Shown here one piece after another: positions 15,680 through 26,308 of a DNA stretch of 64,000 nucleotides. Origin of the DNA: Arachnia rubra (lineage in GTDB: Bacteria > Actinomycetota > Actinomycetes > Propionibacteriales > Propionibacteriaceae); NCBI RefSeq assembly GCF_019973735.1, contig NZ_AP024463.1, forward strand, positions 2,976,001-3,040,000. The letters run 5' to 3'. The notes beneath the pieces were generated by a model. It searched no databases. It was not told the origin of the DNA and saw only the letters and a list, made by a program, of their open reading frames with translations. A program made the position numbers and the translations under genes. Position 1 is the first letter of the stretch; every line of letters starts with the position of its first letter.

Positions 15680-16769
15680 TCAGCCCGCTGACCGGCGGGC
15701 GAGCTGTCCGAGGTCCACGCCGAGCAGGCGCGCCTGCTCGGCGGTGCGGCCCGTCACCAGGACGTCCGTATGGCGCAGCTGCTCGACGCTAGCCGCGCCC
15801 AGCAAGGTCATCAGGGTGCGCACGTGCTCAGTCCACGAGCGCAGCTCCCGCCGGAGCGTGTTGGCCCCGTCAGCCACCAGGGTGCGCAGGAAATGCCCCG
15901 AGACACCGACGGCCCGGGCACCCAGCGCGAGCGCCCGCACGACGTCGAGGGGGGTGCGTACCCCGCCGGAGGCCAGCACCGGCAGGGTGACGGGGTCGTC
16001 GCCACTCAGCGACTCCAGGAGGCACAGCACCGCCGACTGCCCCCAGCCGGTCAGGTAGGAGTAGTCGCGGTGGGGGCGCCGCTCGTTCTCGATGGCGATG
16101 AAGTCGGTGCCGCCGGCCCCGGCCACGTCGACGGCGTCGACACCAGCCTGCGTGAGAGTCGCGATCGTGCGGCGCGACAGCCCGAACCCGACCTCCTTAG
16201 CGACCACCGGGACGGGCACCGCGTCGGCGATGGCGGCGATGCGCCCGGCCCAGTCGCGGAAGTCGCGGTCGCCCTCCGGCATGATCAGCTCCTGCGCGAC
16301 GTTGAGGTGGACTTGCAGGGCATCGGCCTGCAGCATCTCGACGGCGCGCAACGCCTGCTCCCCGGTGACGGTCGGGCCGACGTTGGCGAGCACGAAGGCG
16401 TCGGGGGCCTCGCGGCGGATGACCTGGAAGCCGTCGGCGCGCTCCGGCTCCCGCAGGGCGATGTGCTGCGACCCGCAGGCGATCGCGACGCCCGCCTCGG
16501 CGGCCGCCCTGGCCAGGCCGGCGTTGACCTGGGCCGTGGCCTGCGTCCCCCCCGGTCATCGCGTTGATGTAGAACGGCACCTCCCAGCGCACCCCGCACA
16601 CCGTCGTACCGGTGTCGGCGAGCCCGGTTGCGGTGCCTGGAAGGGCGTGGTGCATGAAGGACACATCATCGAAAGCGTTGGGCCGCTCCTGGCCGTGCAG
16701 GCGCACCGCCAGGTCGAGGTGCTCGTCCTTGCGCACGGCGCGCTCCGACGCGGTGGGCTCGAAGCTCAT
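15680..16769 (-). pseudogene. fni: Type 2 isopentenyl-diphosphate delta-isomerase, frameshifted
   Basis: The last gene of the mevalonate operon. It would convert isopentenyl to dimethylallyl diphosphate using FMN. The first 74 residues (ERAVRKDEHLDLAVRLHGQ, then WEVPFYINAMTGG) are in one frame and the rest (TQATAQVNAGLARAAAEAG onward, DALQVHLNVAQELIMPEGDR, VPVVAKEVGFGLS, VDVAGAGGTDF, SGGVRTPLDVVRALALGA) in the next. The shift falls in a run of seven C on the plus strand (16547-16553); six would restore one open frame of about 362 residues. The ATG overlaps the end of mvaK2 by four bases. It is either broken, phase-variable or a homopolymer sequencing error. Confidence 0.85.
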
Positions 16770-17844
16770 GGGGTGGCCTCGCCGTGCGAGTAGACCGACA
16801 GGTCCAGAGGCTGGATGCCCGCCGACTCCCAGGACGCGCACATGGCGGCCACGTCCGTCTCGGGCAGGCACAGGGCGATGCCGCAGTCCCCGCCACCGGC
16901 GCCGGAGCTCTTGGCCATTGCCCCGCACTGACGGGCGATCTCCACGAGCCGCCGCAGCTGAGGGGTCTCGATGACGATCCCGCTCGTGCGGCTGAGATCT
17001 GACAGCAGCCGCCGGTTCTCCTCGATCTGACGTCCGATCTCCTGGGCGTCGTCGCCCTCCAGAGCCTGGATCAGCGCGCTCAGGCAGCTTTCGCTGCCCC
17101 GCAGGAACGCGGCGTAGGCGGCGTCGTGGGATCCGCGGGTGTGGGCCTGGACGCCCGCCACCAGCCGCGGGGTGGACGCGGGAGCCCCGGTCCAGCCCAC
17201 GCGCAGGTTCAGGTCCGGCGACGGCAGGCGGCGGATGCTCAGGTAGGGCCAGTCCATCCGCACCAGCTCCCCGACGCTCGTGTGGGCGCGCAACTGGTGC
17301 AGCCACCAGCGGTCGGGGGAGGTATAGCTGACCCATCCGGTGAAGGCGCTGGCCGCGATGTCACCGCCGGAGCCGATGGGTTGCACGGCCTCGCTGGCCA
17401 GCAGCGCCAGCTTGTACACAGCCAGGTCGTCGAGGGGCAGGTCGTAGAACCTCGCCACGGCACGCACCGTGGCTACGGTCACCGCGGAGGAGGACCCCAG
17501 GCCGAGTTTGCGCCCGCTGCCGTCGTCCAGCTCGCTGGAGACGTCCAGGTCGAAGAATCGCAGCGGACCACCCGCCTCGCGCACCAGCTGCTCGACGAGG
17601 CGGATCGCCGAGACCACGTAGTCGTCGAACTGCTCCTCGACCTCCACCATGCCGTCCTCCGGACGCCGGTACCAGGCTAGGGAGCGGGTCTCGTACAGGG
17701 CGGAGCTGATGCGGCCGGCGTGCTCGGCGGGTGTGATGCGTACGGTGATGAACCGGTCGACCGCGACCAGCACCGCCCGGTGACCGGGCTCGACGACGGC
17801 GTACTCCCCGGCGATGTAGAGCTTCCCGGGCGCGCTCTGCGAGA

Positions 17845-17848
<4 letters not shown>
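16766..17848 (-). CDS. mvaK2: Phosphomevalonate kinase
   Basis: A 360-residue GHMP kinase that phosphorylates mevalonate 5-phosphate to the diphosphate. Visible features: N-terminal SAPGKLYIAGEYAVVEPGH, the ATP-binding GLGSSSAVTVATVRAV around residue 117, IGSGGDIAASAFTGWVSY, and the C-terminal KSSGAGGGDCGIAL. It lies third in mvaK1-mvaD-mvaK2-fni, overlapping both neighbours by four bases, which indicates one transcript. Length and motif order are normal for the actinobacterial and Gram-positive mevalonate pathway. The upstream enzymes HMG-CoA synthase and reductase are not in this window. Confidence 0.95.
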
Positions 17849-18824
<976 letters not shown>

Positions 18825-18828
<4 letters not shown>

Positions 18829-19784
18829 TCAGTTACCTCGCTGATACGCATCTGGTAGGTCCATGTGGCGGGTGAGCCCGCAGCCAGGAGGGCGGCGCGG
18901 ATGCGGTCTGCCGTTCCAGCGCTGTCCGCCAGCGCGATCATGCAGCCGCCAAGTCCTCCGCCGGTGAGCTTGGCTCCCAGCGCCCCGGCCTGGCGGGCGG
19001 CGTCGGTGAGCCGGTCGAGGACCGGCAGGCTCAAGCCGAGTTCCCGCAGCACCGCATGCCCCTGGTTCATTGCGGTCCCGAGCGCGGGGGCGTCGCCGTC
19101 GCCCAGTGCTGTGATCGCCGTCTGCGTGAGCGCGCCGAGAGTGTCGATGAGCGGGCCGATGGCCGCGGTGTCGGCCTCGTAGCGCTGGCGCAGTCCACCG
19201 ACGGCCTCCCGGGTGCTGCCGTGGACTCCCGAATCGGCGATGACGAGGTGCGCGCGACCAATGCGCTGGCTGAGGAACCGCATCTCACCGCGCTGGAACC
19301 GTATCGGCGAAGGGGAGCTGGTGGCTGCCGCATCCAGCCCGGATGGTCTCCCGTGCGCGACCTGCTCGGCCAGCTGCGTGAGCGCGAACAGCTCATCAGC
19401 GGAGGCGGCGCGCTGGCAGGCGTCCAGGACCGCGCGGATGACCGCCCCCGCTGCCGCGGCCGACGATCCCAGCCCGCGCTCGTGGGGGAAGTCGCTGTGG
19501 GTGGTGATCTCAAAGCACTGACCGGGACACCCCGCGAACTCCCGGGCTGCGTCGAACGCGCGCACGACGCACGCGAAGTGTGATCCACTCTCGTCCATGG
19601 GGCCGTGGTAGCCGAGGCTGTTCAGCGTCGAGGGGCCGGAGACGGGGGTGGCGGTCGCCTGCATCTGCAGGTCGTGGAGCGGGATGGCGACAGCGGGATG
19701 CCCGTATACGACGGAGTGCTCGCCCAGCAGGATGGCCTTCGCCCAGGTGCGGCCCTGCCCCTTGCGAATGGGGGAATCTGTCAT
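18825..19784 (-). CDS. mvaK1: Mevalonate kinase
   Basis: A 319-residue GHMP kinase, first gene of the mevalonate operon, phosphorylating mevalonate. Marks: WAKAILLGEHSVVYGHPAVA, HERGLGSSAAAAGAVIRAV (ATP loop), RPSGLDAAATSS and KLTGGGLGGCMIAL. A good ribosome-binding site (AGGAAAG) precedes its ATG on the minus strand. The 179-base gap to the divergent hydrolase gene should contain the operon promoter; I see no clear operator. Length and motif order are standard for the family. Confidence 0.96.
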
Positions 19785-19963
19785 GTCTTTCCTTGCCTGT
19801 GGCCGGGAAGCGCGGGGATGGCGGCCTGGACTGGGTGAGGCAATGCCTGGTGCGCCATGTCGCTTTCCAGCGCGCGGTGGTGCTGCGACCCCCGTCGCAT
19901 TAACGTTTGCTCATGCGCGGATAGTTCCCTACAACTGATAATTCTCAGGCTCGGCTATGGGGC

Positions 19964-21274
19964 GTGATTGAGCGTATCGGTCTGGTCTGCGCAGCCGCAA
20001 GCCTTGTTCAGCCCCTGGCTATGGGTAACGTGGTGGCTGCCCCCATCTCCCTAACAGAGAGAGCACCTCGCATGCCAGACTATGAGAGCGATTTCATCGA
20101 GCGCCCCTGCCAGTCGGCTCCCGGCACGATCCGCCTGCCCTACCGGCGCTACCGGGGCACCGGGACCGCACGCGGCACCTGCTTCTTCCTCGGCGGCGGG
20201 CCGGGGATGAGCAACCTCAGCTTCAGGCCTCCCGAGGCCTGGCTCGACCTCATGGACGTCGTCGTGCTGGAGTATCGCGGAGTGGGCAAGTCGGCACCGG
20301 TCCTGCGGTCCCCTCACTTCACTAAAGCGGTCCTTAAGCCTGTGAAGAGACTGAGCCTGGCCGGTTCCGCCGCCGTCGCCGACGACCTGGCGCGAGGTTT
20401 CGCGGACCTGAGGTCGCAGGGGGTGGTGTTCGACGACTTCGGCTTGACGAGCATGGCCGACGACCTGGAGGCGCTCCGCCAGCAGCTCGGCCTGGGACCG
20501 GTGCTGCTCGTCGCCCACAGTTTTGGGACCCGGGTGGCGCAGGTGATGCAGACCCGTCACCGCGCCTCGGTGCAGGGTTCTCTGCTCCTCGGGTCGAACA
20601 CCGCCCCGGGGCTGATCTGGTTTCCCGACGAGATCCAGGCGGTGTGGCGGCGGTGGCTGAGCACGCAGGAGGCCGAGAACACGATCGGGGCGGAGGTCGC
20701 CGCCAGGCTGCTGGACGGCTGGACCCGGCGGGGCCGTTGGAGCGCGTCGGACTCCCGGGCTCTGGTAACGGCCTTCTTCATAGCCTTTTCTGGCCAAAGC
20801 GCCCGGCAGCGTGTCCTGCGCACCATGCTCGCGGCGCAGCGCGGCCCGAGTGCCGCCTGGTGGCTCATGGCCCGGCTGTACTCGCCGGTGATGCGGATGA
20901 TCTTCAGCTGGCCTGCCTTCTTCGTGACAGGTTATGTCGTCGACGGGGATCCCACCGCCGTCGCCCGTGCGGACACCCAAGGGGGAGCGGCCATGTTCCA
21001 GAGCCCGTCGTCGCTGCTGTTCAGCGGCCTCGACGGCTTCTTCGAGGCGGGCGGCCGCCGCGAGGAGGTAACTGCCATCGACTACGCCAATACCCTGCTG
21101 GTCTCCGGGGAGTTCGACACGTCCACGCCCATAGAGCGCTGGCCCGCCGAGGTGCCGGAACGCCACAAGGTCGTGCTGCCCGGCGCCGGGCACACCGACT
21201 CACTGGCCGCCGCGCGGGACACCGGCGCCAGCTGGCTGCGGCACCTCATGGAGCTGCCGCCCGTCGCGGGGTAG
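19964..21274 (+). CDS. Alpha/beta hydrolase, proline iminopeptidase-like
   Basis: A 436-residue alpha/beta hydrolase of the proline-iminopeptidase/TAP-like group. The oxyanion region FFLGGGPGMSNLS, the nucleophile elbow LLVAHSFGTRVAQV, the acid in LVSGEFDTSTP and the histidine in LPGAGHTDSL make a complete Ser-Asp-His triad. A cap domain fills about residues 220-350. The GTG start (MIERIGLVCAAASLV) adds a weakly hydrophobic N-terminus that may be a signal or anchor; a later ATG at MPDYESDF would give a cytoplasmic protein. It is divergent from mvaK1, and the substrate is unknown. Confidence 0.8.
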   Translation: MIERIGLVCAAASLVQPLAMGNVVAAPISLTERAPRMPDYESDFIERPCQSAPGTIRLPYRRYRGTGTARGTCFFLGGGPGMSNLSFRPPEAWLDLMDVVVLEYRGVGKSAPVLRSPHFTKAVLKPVKRLSLAGSAAVADDLARGFADLRSQGVVFDDFGLTSMADDLEALRQQLGLGPVLLVAHSFGTRVAQVMQTRHRASVQGSLLLGSNTAPGLIWFPDEIQAVWRRWLSTQEAENTIGAEVAARLLDGWTRRGRWSASDSRALVTAFFIAFSGQSARQRVLRTMLAAQRGPSAAWWLMARLYSPVMRMIFSWPAFFVTGYVVDGDPTAVARADTQGGAAMFQSPSSLLFSGLDGFFEAGGRREEVTAIDYANTLLVSGEFDTSTPIERWPAEVPERHKVVLPGAGHTDSLAAARDTGASWLRHLMELPPVAG

Positions 21275-21339
21275 TGCAGCGGCGTCTCATGGCTGCGAGG
21301 ACAGCAAGGGCGCAGACATCTGCCCGTATAGTGACCCCC

Positions 21340-22701
21340 ATGTCAGCAGCCCCCTCTACCGGCCTGAAGGCCACCATGCGTCCCCGTCACCTGGTGATGA
21401 TGAGCCTCGGGTCGGCGATCGGGGCTGGGCTGTTCGTGGGCTCCGGTGTCGGCATCGCGGCCGCCGGCCCCGCTGTGCTGCTGGCCTACCTGATCTCGGG
21501 AGCCGTCATCCTGGCGGTGATGCGGATGCTGGCCGAGATGGTCGCCGCCGATCCGAACCCGGGAGCGTTCTCCTACTACGCGGGCAAGGCCATGGGCCAG
21601 CCCGCGGCGTTCGCGCTGGGGTGGCTGTGGTGGATCGAGTTTTGCCTGGTGGTCGCCGCGGAGGCGACGGCGGCCGCGCAGTACCTGAACGGCATTTTCC
21701 CGTCGGTGGCCCCGTGGGTGTTCGCGCTGATCGCGATGGTCGCGTTCACGGCGAGCAATCTCGTGCACGTCGGCAACTTCGGGGAGCTGGAATTCTGGTT
21801 CGCGCTCATCAAGGTGGGGTTCGTCGTCGGGTTCCTCATCCTGGGGGCCGCCTTCCTGCTGGGCCTCACCTCCGGGACTTCCCCGGGGCTGCACAACATC
21901 GTCGACGTGCCGTTCATGCCGAAGGGGGTCAGCGGGGTCGCGGGGGCGCTGCTGGTGGTGATCTTCGCGTTCGGGGGGATCGAGCTGATGGCTGTCGCCG
22001 CCGCTGAGACGGCGGACCCGCAGCGCAGCGTCGCCAAGGCCGTGCGCACCATCTTGTGGCGCATCCTGCTGTTCTACATGGGGGCGGTGACCGTGATGCT
22101 GCTGGTCCTGCCCTGGGACAGCCCCGAGATCGAGCAGGCCCCGTTCGTCGCCGTGCTGAACGCGGCGGGGTTCCCGGCCCTGGCCGCGGCGATCGCGGTC
22201 GTCATCATCATCGCCCTGCTCTCCTCGCTCAACGCGAACCTCTACGGCGCTTCACGGATGATCTTCTCCCTGGCCGAACGCGGCATGGCGCCAGCCGCGC
22301 TGCACCGCACCAACTCGCGCGGGGTGCCGGTCAGCAGCGTCCTGGCGACGTCGGTGTTCGGTTTCGTCGCCGTGGCGCTCAACTATTTCTGGGGCGACGC
22401 GGTGCTCAAAGCGCTGCTGAACATCGTCGGCTCGACCCTGATCGTCACCTGGCTGGCGATCATCGTCTCTCACCTGGTGCTGCGGCGCCGGGCTGAACGC
22501 GAAGGCACGGACCTGCCGCTGAAGATGTGGGGCTTCCCCTATCTGTCCTGGCTGACCCTGGCGGCGCTGCTCGGCATCGTCGTCCTCGGCTTCACCGTCC
22601 CGGAGGTCGCAGCACAGCTGAGCGCCACCTTCCTGCTGACCGCGGCGCTGTTCGTCGTAGGCTGGCTCCTGGACCGGCGGCGCATCTCCTCCGCGACATA
22701 A
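21340..22701 (+). CDS. APC-family amino acid permease
   Basis: A 453-residue amino-acid/proton symporter of the APC superfamily (GABA permease/AroP-like) with about 12 helices. The hallmark first helix MMSLGSAIGAGLFVGSGVGI is present, followed by NPGAFSYYAGKAMGQP, a central FAFGGIELMAVAAAETADPQ and SSLNANLYGASRMIFSLAER. The ATG at 21340 is the first in-frame start. A downstream gene begins 20 bases after the stop. The substrate cannot be told apart among aromatic, GABA or other amino acids. Length and helix count are normal, and the P-loop-like GSAIGAGLF is intact. Confidence 0.92.
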   Translation: MSAAPSTGLKATMRPRHLVMMSLGSAIGAGLFVGSGVGIAAAGPAVLLAYLISGAVILAVMRMLAEMVAADPNPGAFSYYAGKAMGQPAAFALGWLWWIEFCLVVAAEATAAAQYLNGIFPSVAPWVFALIAMVAFTASNLVHVGNFGELEFWFALIKVGFVVGFLILGAAFLLGLTSGTSPGLHNIVDVPFMPKGVSGVAGALLVVIFAFGGIELMAVAAAETADPQRSVAKAVRTILWRILLFYMGAVTVMLLVLPWDSPEIEQAPFVAVLNAAGFPALAAAIAVVIIIALLSSLNANLYGASRMIFSLAERGMAPAALHRTNSRGVPVSSVLATSVFGFVAVALNYFWGDAVLKALLNIVGSTLIVTWLAIIVSHLVLRRRAEREGTDLPLKMWGFPYLSWLTLAALLGIVVLGFTVPEVAAQLSATFLLTAALFVVGWLLDRRRISSAT

Positions 22702-22721
22702 CCCAACCGGCCGCCCGTGCT

Positions 22722-22979
22722 ATGAAACGGACTATACGAACAGAAGAACTTCTCGACGAGATCGAGAATGCCAACAACGGCGAAGGACCCGACCCCATCG
22801 CCACCATCACCGACCCAGCACTGATAGAGGTCTACAAAGCCCTCTTGGGAATCAAGGCTGCCGAAAACCGTCTTGACACGGCCGTCCAGCATGCCCGTAC
22901 CGCCGGGTGCTCCTGGCAGGCAATCGGCGACATCATCGGCATGACGCGCCAGGGAGCCATGAAACGTTTCGCCGCGTGA
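22722..22979 (+). CDS. Small helix-turn-helix protein
   Basis: An 85-residue protein. The C-terminal 30 residues form a helix-turn-helix resembling short actinobacterial DNA-binding proteins (AGCSWQAIGDIIGMTRQGAM), preceded by a helical acidic segment (RTEELLDEIENANNGEGPD) and KALLGIKAAENRLDTAVQHA. It starts 20 bases after the permease gene and could be cotranscribed with it. No ligand-binding domain is present. The target is unknown, and it may regulate its neighbour. Confidence 0.7.
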   Translation: MKRTIRTEELLDEIENANNGEGPDPIATITDPALIEVYKALLGIKAAENRLDTAVQHARTAGCSWQAIGDIIGMTRQGAMKRFAA

Positions 22980-23025
22980 CTGGAGGACCCGGTGTTTCGT
23001 GAGCAGCGGTGGGCAACTGAGCCGA

Positions 23026-23059
23026 CAATAAAATCAAGCCCCCGGCGTTGCCGGGGGCT
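23026..23059 (-). terminator. Rho-independent terminator of tRNA-Ser
   Basis: On the minus strand AGCCCCCGGCAACGCCGGGGGCT (23059-23037) folds into a ten-base-pair GC hairpin and is followed by TGATTTTATT. It lies six bases after the tRNA-Ser end, in the right direction to stop its transcript. Confidence 0.85.
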
Positions 23060-23063
23060 GCTG

Positions 23064-23148
23064 CGGTGACGGTGGGATTTGAACCCACGGTGGCTTGCAC
23101 CACACTCGCTTTCGAGGCGAGCTCTTTCGGCCGCTCAGACACGTCACC
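23064..23148 (-). tRNA. tRNA-Ser(CGA)
   Basis: Read on the minus strand, the acceptor stem GGTGACG pairs with CGTCACC. The anticodon arm CTCGC-CTCGAAA-GCGAG carries anticodon CGA. A long variable arm GTGGTGCAAGCCACC marks serine, and the T arm is GTGGG-TTCAAAT-CCCAC. The discriminator is G and CCA is not encoded. It reads UCG codons. Confidence 0.95.
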
Positions 23149-23378
23149 GCCGATGAGCGTATCCCAGAGCGGCCTCGTGGACAAGTTCGGTCCGGCGCTG
23201 GTGCCGTGTACCGGAGGTTCAGCGGGAGGCGGTCCCGGGGCGGATGCTGCACAAGGCAACCGAGTAAGACGACGCTGCCGGGGCGTACCGCGATGAAGGT
23301 GAACGCAGCAAGGCGCCGCGGGAGAAAACCACCAGCGAACGACAGCGACACCAGCGCAGCACCGGCGGGGCTGGCTGG

Positions 23379-24329
23379 CTAGATGGCGGCGACGGGCGCG
23401 ATCGTGAACGACCCCACCCGGTCTGCGATCCCCGCTGCCAGGTCCTCGATCAGCCCGGCGGCGTGCAGCTTGTCCCGCCAGCTCTCCGGGATGCCCTGCC
23501 GGCCGTGGAATGCCCCGGCCAGCTGGCCGTAGATGGCGCCGACGGTGTCTGCGTCATCGCCCAGGTTCACCGCCAGCAGTGCGCCCTCGGTGAAGTCGTC
23601 GGCCCGGGCGAACGCCCACAGCGCCGCCTCCAGGCTGTGCAGCACATACCCCGACGACGAGATCTCGTCGCGTCCCTTCACCCGGTAGGAGCCGCGCAGG
23701 ATCGTCGCCAGGATGGGGTCGGTCACTTGCTCGCCGAGGTCCGCGGCCAGAACGAACAGCTCCGTCCGCGACGCCCCCTCGATGGCGGCCGCTATCAGCC
23801 TGCCGTACGCCCCGCATGCCTCGACGCACTCGATGGCGGGGTGGGTGGTGCGGGAGCTGTCCGCGGAGAGCCTAACGACGGTATCGGGGTCGTCGCAGAA
23901 CGCCATCGCGACCGGCGCCAGCCGCATCAGCGACCCGTTACCCGCGCTCATCCCGTCCACCGTCGCGCGGTACGGCTCGCCGCTCATCTCGAACTGCTCC
24001 ACGGCGGTCCTGGTCCGGTTGCCGATGTCGAAGCACTCCCCCGTGCTGCTGAGATACCCGTCGCGGTACCAGCGGACGAACCGGGCGAGCTGGTCGAGGG
24101 GATCGTAAGCCCCGGTCTCCGTCAGGCTAGCCGCGATGCACAGCGCCATCGACGTGTCGTCGGTCCACTGCCCGGGCGCGAGGTTGAACACCCCGCCGCC
24201 CGTCATGCCGGTGACGGGCGGGAAGGAGTCGCGAGCCTGGAACTCGACGGCGGTGCCCAGCGCATCACCCACCGCGAGCCCGAGGAGACTACCCAGCAGC
24301 CTGTCGCGCCATGCGTCACTGATCGCCAT
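23379..24329 (-). CDS. ADP-ribosylglycohydrolase family protein
   Basis: A 316-residue ADP-ribosylglycohydrolase (DraG/ARH fold) that removes ADP-ribose from proteins or small molecules. Metal- and substrate-binding marks are GLAVGDALGTAVEF, GQWTDDTSMALC, SAGNGSLMRLAPVA and VNLGDDADTVGAIYGQLAGA, so both aspartate clusters for the two metal ions are intact. The ATG at 24329 (MAISDAWRD) is the best start; an in-frame start lies 21 bases upstream. It stands alone, with the tRNA-Ser gene downstream and tadA upstream. The substrate is unknown, and no partner ADP-ribosyltransferase is nearby. Confidence 0.88.
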   Translation of the reverse strand: MAISDAWRDRLLGSLLGLAVGDALGTAVEFQARDSFPPVTGMTGGGVFNLAPGQWTDDTSMALCIAASLTETGAYDPLDQLARFVRWYRDGYLSSTGECFDIGNRTRTAVEQFEMSGEPYRATVDGMSAGNGSLMRLAPVAMAFCDDPDTVVRLSADSSRTTHPAIECVEACGAYGRLIAAAIEGASRTELFVLAADLGEQVTDPILATILRGSYRVKGRDEISSSGYVLHSLEAALWAFARADDFTEGALLAVNLGDDADTVGAIYGQLAGAFHGRQGIPESWRDKLHAAGLIEDLAAGIADRVGSFTIAPVAAI

Positions 24330-24391
24330 GCGCCTAAGCCTAGGTGACATTCAGGCCATGGTTGAAGGCTGTCCGCAACAGGCGCAGGAAG

Positions 24392-24847
24392 TCACCGGCG
24401 CTCCCCGAAGAACTCCGCCAACAGGTCCTCGCAGTCCGCCACGAGCACCCCCGAGGTGACGCGGGGCCGGTGATTGAGACGCGGATCGCGCACCACGTCG
24501 AACAGCGACGCCACCGCGCCGGCCTTCGGGTCGAAGGCCCCGAACACCAGGTGGGCGACCCGGGAGGCGACGATGGCTCCCGCGCACATCGCGCACGGCT
24601 CCAGCGTGACGACCAGGGTGCAACCCGTCAGACGCCACTGCCCCAGTCTCGCGGCAGCGCGGCGGACGGCGACGACCTCGGCGTGGGCCGTCGGGTCACC
24701 AGCCAGCTCCCGCTCATTGCCTCCGGCCGCGAGCAGGCCGCCGCCGGGATCCAGGACCACAGCCCCGACAGGCACGTCGCCGCGCCGTCCCGCTGCGCGC
24801 GCTTCCTCCAGGGCCAGCCGCATCGCGGGCTCGAAGCGTCGCGCCAC
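24392..24847 (-). CDS. tadA: tRNA-specific adenosine deaminase
   Basis: A 151-residue zinc deaminase that converts adenosine 34 to inosine in tRNA-Arg(ACG), allowing it to read three codons. The zinc site is complete: TAHAEVVAV gives the histidine and catalytic glutamate, and LEPCAMCAGA the two cysteines. The C-terminal segment (FGAFDPKAGAVASLFDVV, LNHRPRV) is typical of TadA. It starts three bases after the gene for the tRNA-deaminase-associated protein and is cotranscribed with it, as in most actinobacteria. Confidence 0.95.
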   Translation of the reverse strand: MARRFEPAMRLALEEARAAGRRGDVPVGAVVLDPGGGLLAAGGNERELAGDPTAHAEVVAVRRAAARLGQWRLTGCTLVVTLEPCAMCAGAIVASRVAHLVFGAFDPKAGAVASLFDVVRDPRLNHRPRVTSGVLVADCEDLLAEFFGERR

Positions 24848-24850
24848 AGG

Positions 24851-25453
24851 TCACTCGTCGAAGGCCTCGACGGCCCGCTCGAACACGTCGGCGATCTTCA
24901 GCCGGCTCGCGACCTGCATCAGCAGCTCGTCGGAGTCCTCGTCGTAGTTCGTGGCGATGGCCTCCAGCTCGAAACCGCGCAGCCCCGCGGCGGCGAACAT
25001 GTCGAGGTCGCCGATCGGCGCGGACTCCTCGTCCTCGTCGGGGATCTCCTCGCCCAGGTAGTCCACGACGTCGCGGGCGATGGGCCAGTCGTTGGCGGCG
25101 GTGGCGTCGCTGAGCAGCACCTCCACGATGCGCCCCCGCACCCGGCAGATCACGAAGAACTCCCCCGCCACCGACACGAACCCGTCCGCCCCCGAGTCGC
25201 CGGGCAGGCGGCCGAGCTGGCGGATCAACTCCTCCAGGTCGTTGGCCAGGTCGTAGTCGAGCGGCACCGCCGTCGCCTTGCCGTCCTCACGGTAGACGGC
25301 GACAACGAGGTCGATGTCGTCCTCACCTGCGTCCTCGAGGTCGTCGTCGAAGAACTCGTCGTCGGAGTCGTCGGCGGCATCCAGGTCGCGGTCATCCTTC
25401 AGGTCAAAGGGCTCGGCGTCTTCGTCAAAGGCGTCCACGGCTGATCTCCTCAC
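24851..25453 (-). CDS. tRNA adenosine deaminase-associated protein
   Basis: A 200-residue acidic protein of the family found beside tadA throughout actinobacteria. The N-terminal 45 residues are almost all Asp/Glu ([20 protein letters not shown]). The folded part has [53 protein letters not shown] and a C-terminal [20 protein letters not shown]. Its biochemical role has not been shown, and the constant pairing with tadA suggests a link to tRNA editing. The start is uncertain within a few codons (VDAFDED is also possible). It faces upp across a divergent promoter region. Confidence 0.88.
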   Translation of the reverse strand: MRRSAVDAFDEDAEPFDLKDDRDLDAADDSDDEFFDDDLEDAGEDDIDLVVAVYREDGKATAVPLDYDLANDLEELIRQLGRLPGDSGADGFVSVAGEFFVICRVRGRIVEVLLSDATAANDWPIARDVVDYLGEEIPDEDEESAPIGDLDMFAAAGLRGFELEAIATNYDEDSDELLMQVASRLKIADVFERAVEAFDE

Positions 25454-25553
25454 GGGTGTTATAGAGAACCCATCCTTCCAGATCCTGCACCCGCTTGAGG
25501 ACTCGGGCCAATATCCGTTCGCCCAAACCCTTCCGGTATGCGAAAGTTACCTC

Positions 25554-26195
25554 GTGGAACTTCGCGTCATCTCTCATCCCCTCGTCGATCACAAGCTGAC
25601 CCTTCTGCGCAGCCGCACCACCGAGCAGCCCATCTTCCGGCGTCTCGTCGAGGAGCTGGTGACGCTGCTGGCCTATGAGGCGACCCGCGGGGTGCGCGTC
25701 CACGAAACCGCCATCGAGACCCCCGTCGCCCCGGCCACCGGCACGAAGCTGGACTCCCCCGCCCCGCTCGTCGTGCCGATCCTGCGCGCCGGCCTGGGAA
25801 TGCTCGACGGCATGCTGCGCCTGGTGCCGACCGCCGAGGTCGGTTTCCTGGGGATGATCCGCGACGAGACGACGCTTGAGCCCACCACCTATGCCGAACG
25901 CCTCCCGCAGGACCTCTCCGGACGTCAGTGCTACGTGCTGGACCCGATGCTGGCGACGGGCGGGTCGCTGGGTGAGGCCGTGAAGTTCCTCGTCGGACGC
26001 GGCGCCGACGACATCACCTGCATCTGCCTGCTGGCCGCCCCGGAGGGGATCGAGAGGATCCAGGACCTGCTGGCGGACCTCCACGTCCCCTGCACCCTGG
26101 TGGTGTCGGCCGTCGACGAACGCCTCAACGAACAAGGCTTCATCGTCCCCGGGCTGGGCGACGCCGGCGACCGGCTGTACGGGCTGGCCGACTGA
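25554..26195 (+). CDS. upp: Uracil phosphoribosyltransferase
   Basis: A 213-residue salvage enzyme that makes UMP from uracil and PRPP. Marks: [58 protein letters not shown], the PRPP loop [17 protein letters not shown], and the uracil-binding [12 protein letters not shown] at the C-terminus. The GTG at 25554 gives the canonical N-terminus ([10 protein letters not shown]); an upstream in-frame extension is not expected to be translated. It is a single gene, divergent from the tadA pair. Length is normal. Confidence 0.96.
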   Translation: MELRVISHPLVDHKLTLLRSRTTEQPIFRRLVEELVTLLAYEATRGVRVHETAIETPVAPATGTKLDSPAPLVVPILRAGLGMLDGMLRLVPTAEVGFLGMIRDETTLEPTTYAERLPQDLSGRQCYVLDPMLATGGSLGEAVKFLVGRGADDITCICLLAAPEGIERIQDLLADLHVPCTLVVSAVDERLNEQGFIVPGLGDAGDRLYGLAD

Positions 26196-26260
26196 GGGCA
26201 CCGCCTGCGGCAGGAGATCATCAAAGTTCACATAAAAACGAGGGCATCACTGCAAACACA

Positions 26261-26296
26261 GACCCGGGCACCTGATGTTCCTCAGGCACCCGGGTC
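26261..26296. terminator. Hairpin between convergent upp and the WXG100 gene
   Basis: ACCCGGGCACCTGA and TCAGGCACCCGGGT form a long stem with two mismatched positions around TGTTCC. It lies between the ends of upp (plus) and the last gene of the type VII-like cluster (minus), so it can end both. The minus-strand transcript continues into CAGTGATGCCCTCGTTTTTATG, which supplies a T run. Confidence 0.55.
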
Positions 26297-26308
26297 CGGG
26301 AGGGGCAC

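Noticed and set aside
14303..15691. Plus-strand frame overlapping the TctA-like gene in another frame
   Set aside because: Arg/His/Pro-rich product without helices; the permease frame has all family motifs.
20051..21193. Minus-strand open frame opposite the alpha/beta hydrolase
   Set aside because: Antisense shadow; no motif, and the plus frame has a full catalytic triad.
23294..23383. Short plus-strand frame of 29 residues after tRNA-Ser
   Set aside because: No ribosome-binding site and no recognisable pattern; likely chance.
24344..25444. 366-codon plus-strand frame opposite tadA and its companion gene
   Set aside because: Antisense shadow; both minus-strand genes have family motifs and normal lengths.
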